DNA from: Candidatus Leucobacter sulfamidivorax
GTDB lineage: Bacteria > Actinomycetota > Actinomycetes > Actinomycetales > Microbacteriaceae
Direction: 5' to 3'
Assembly (NCBI GenBank): GCA_016771945.1
Contig: QZLF01000002.1
Span: 434,001-498,000, forward strand
Length of the DNA: 64,000 bases
Below are positions 63,688 to 64,000 of the stretch, one piece after another (the stretch's first letter is position 1; the number at the start of each line of letters is the position of its first letter). The translations under genes were made by a program, and so were the position numbers. Under the pieces are notes generated by a model. The model was not told the DNA's origin, ran no database searches, and saw nothing but the letters and a program-made list of their open reading frames with translations.

Positions 63688-64000
63688 CTACACCGAGAAG
63701 TACTTCGCCTCGGGATGGTGGAAGACGAAGGCGTCGGTCGACTGCTCGGGGTGCAGCTGCAGCTCCTCCGACAGCTCGACGCCGATGCGCCCCGGTCTCA
63801 GCAGCTCCACGACCTTCGTGCGATCCGCCATGTCGGGGCAGGCCGGGTAGCCGAGCGAGAAGCGGGCGCCGCGGTACTTCAGCTTGAAGAAGTCCTCGAC
63901 GCTCTCGGGCTCCTCGGCGCCGAATCCCAGCTCGCCGCGGATGCGCTGATGCCAGTACTCGGCGAGCGACTCCGTCAGCTGCACCGCGAGGCCGTGCAGC
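63688..64000 (-). CDS. metH: methionine synthase, C-terminal end, cut by window edge
   Basis: The visible 104 or so residues are the end of the cobalamin-dependent MetH activation domain: LAEYWHQRIRGELGF, FFKLKYRGARFSLGYPACPD and ELQLHPEQSTDAFVFHHPEA with the terminal KYFSV. This domain binds SAM for reductive reactivation. The gene continues to the right of the window. It is convergent with irtB, with 13 bases between the stops and no clear terminator. Confidence 0.95.
   Translation of the reverse strand, partial: LHGLAVQLTESLAEYWHQRIRGELGFGAEEPESVEDFFKLKYRGARFSLGYPACPDMADRTKVVELLRPGRIGVELSEELQLHPEQSTDAFVFHHPEAKYFSV

Overview
The window is about 70% G+C chromosome from an actinobacterium, most likely a member of the Microbacteriaceae close to Leucobacter. 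The evidence is the actinobacterial 16S/23S type, the use of GTG and TTG starts, and a gene order (TPR protein, HAD phosphatase, small protein, tlyA, nadK, recN, pyrG, xerD, parA, scpA, scpB, rluB, cmk, der) that follows the Rv1691-Rv1713 block of Mycobacterium tuberculosis. The family is inferred with good confidence and the genus only tentatively. No phage, IS element, CRISPR array or tRNA gene was seen.

Layout. 1-2045: end of a nitronate monooxygenase gene and an MFS transporter. 2046-8125: a string of hairpins, then a complete 16S-23S-5S rRNA operon with no tRNA in its spacers and a strong terminator. 8146-27034: the conserved housekeeping block (rRNA methylation, NAD kinase, recombination and repair, CTP synthesis, chromosome dimer resolution and segregation, pseudouridylation, prephenate dehydrogenase, CMP kinase, Der GTPase). 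27159-29894: small membrane proteins and lipoproteins, an RraA-like protein and a YhhN protein. 30044-42152: an accessory catabolic island. It holds an IclR regulator, a class C flavin monooxygenase, a complete Liv-type ABC importer, a PuuE-like deacetylase-fold hydrolase, two alpha/beta hydrolases, an SDR and a ThDP-dependent decarboxylase-like enzyme, almost all translationally coupled. 42169-46076: a NUDIX gene and the infA-rpmJ-rpsM-rpsK-rpoA-rplQ cluster, which lacks rpsD. 46156-50051: two reverse-strand cell-surface genes (a DUF308-lipase fusion and an acyltransferase-SGNH protein) that separate rplQ from truA. 50105-53603: truA, rplM, rpsI, glmM. 53639-58198: an azoreductase-like gene and an ECF vitamin-type importer whose T and two A subunits are fused. 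58284-63674: an SGNH hydrolase and, divergently, an irtA-irtB siderophore importer behind a DtxR/IdeR-like box. The end of metH lies at the right edge.

The best candidate for an undescribed system is the 30-42 kb island. One importer and a coupled set of enzymes look like a pathway for taking up, oxidising and hydrolysing a nitrogen-containing ring or amide compound. The pairing of a RutA/SsuD-type monooxygenase with an alpha/beta hydrolase that has Ala in place of the nucleophilic Ser recalls the Rut pyrimidine pathway, but the other enzymes differ. The substrate is not known.

Two window-wide patterns stand out. First, many genes begin at an ATG placed 6-7 bases after a TANNNT hexamer with no Shine-Dalgarno sequence, the layout of leaderless transcripts. 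Second, at least seven reading frames (DUF2510 gene, nadK, recN, xerD, an alpha/beta hydrolase, the ThDP enzyme, the ECF ATPase) are broken by lesions that can be repaired by adding G residues in G runs. Because nadK is normally essential, this looks more like base-call error than gene decay, and the genes are annotated as probably functional.
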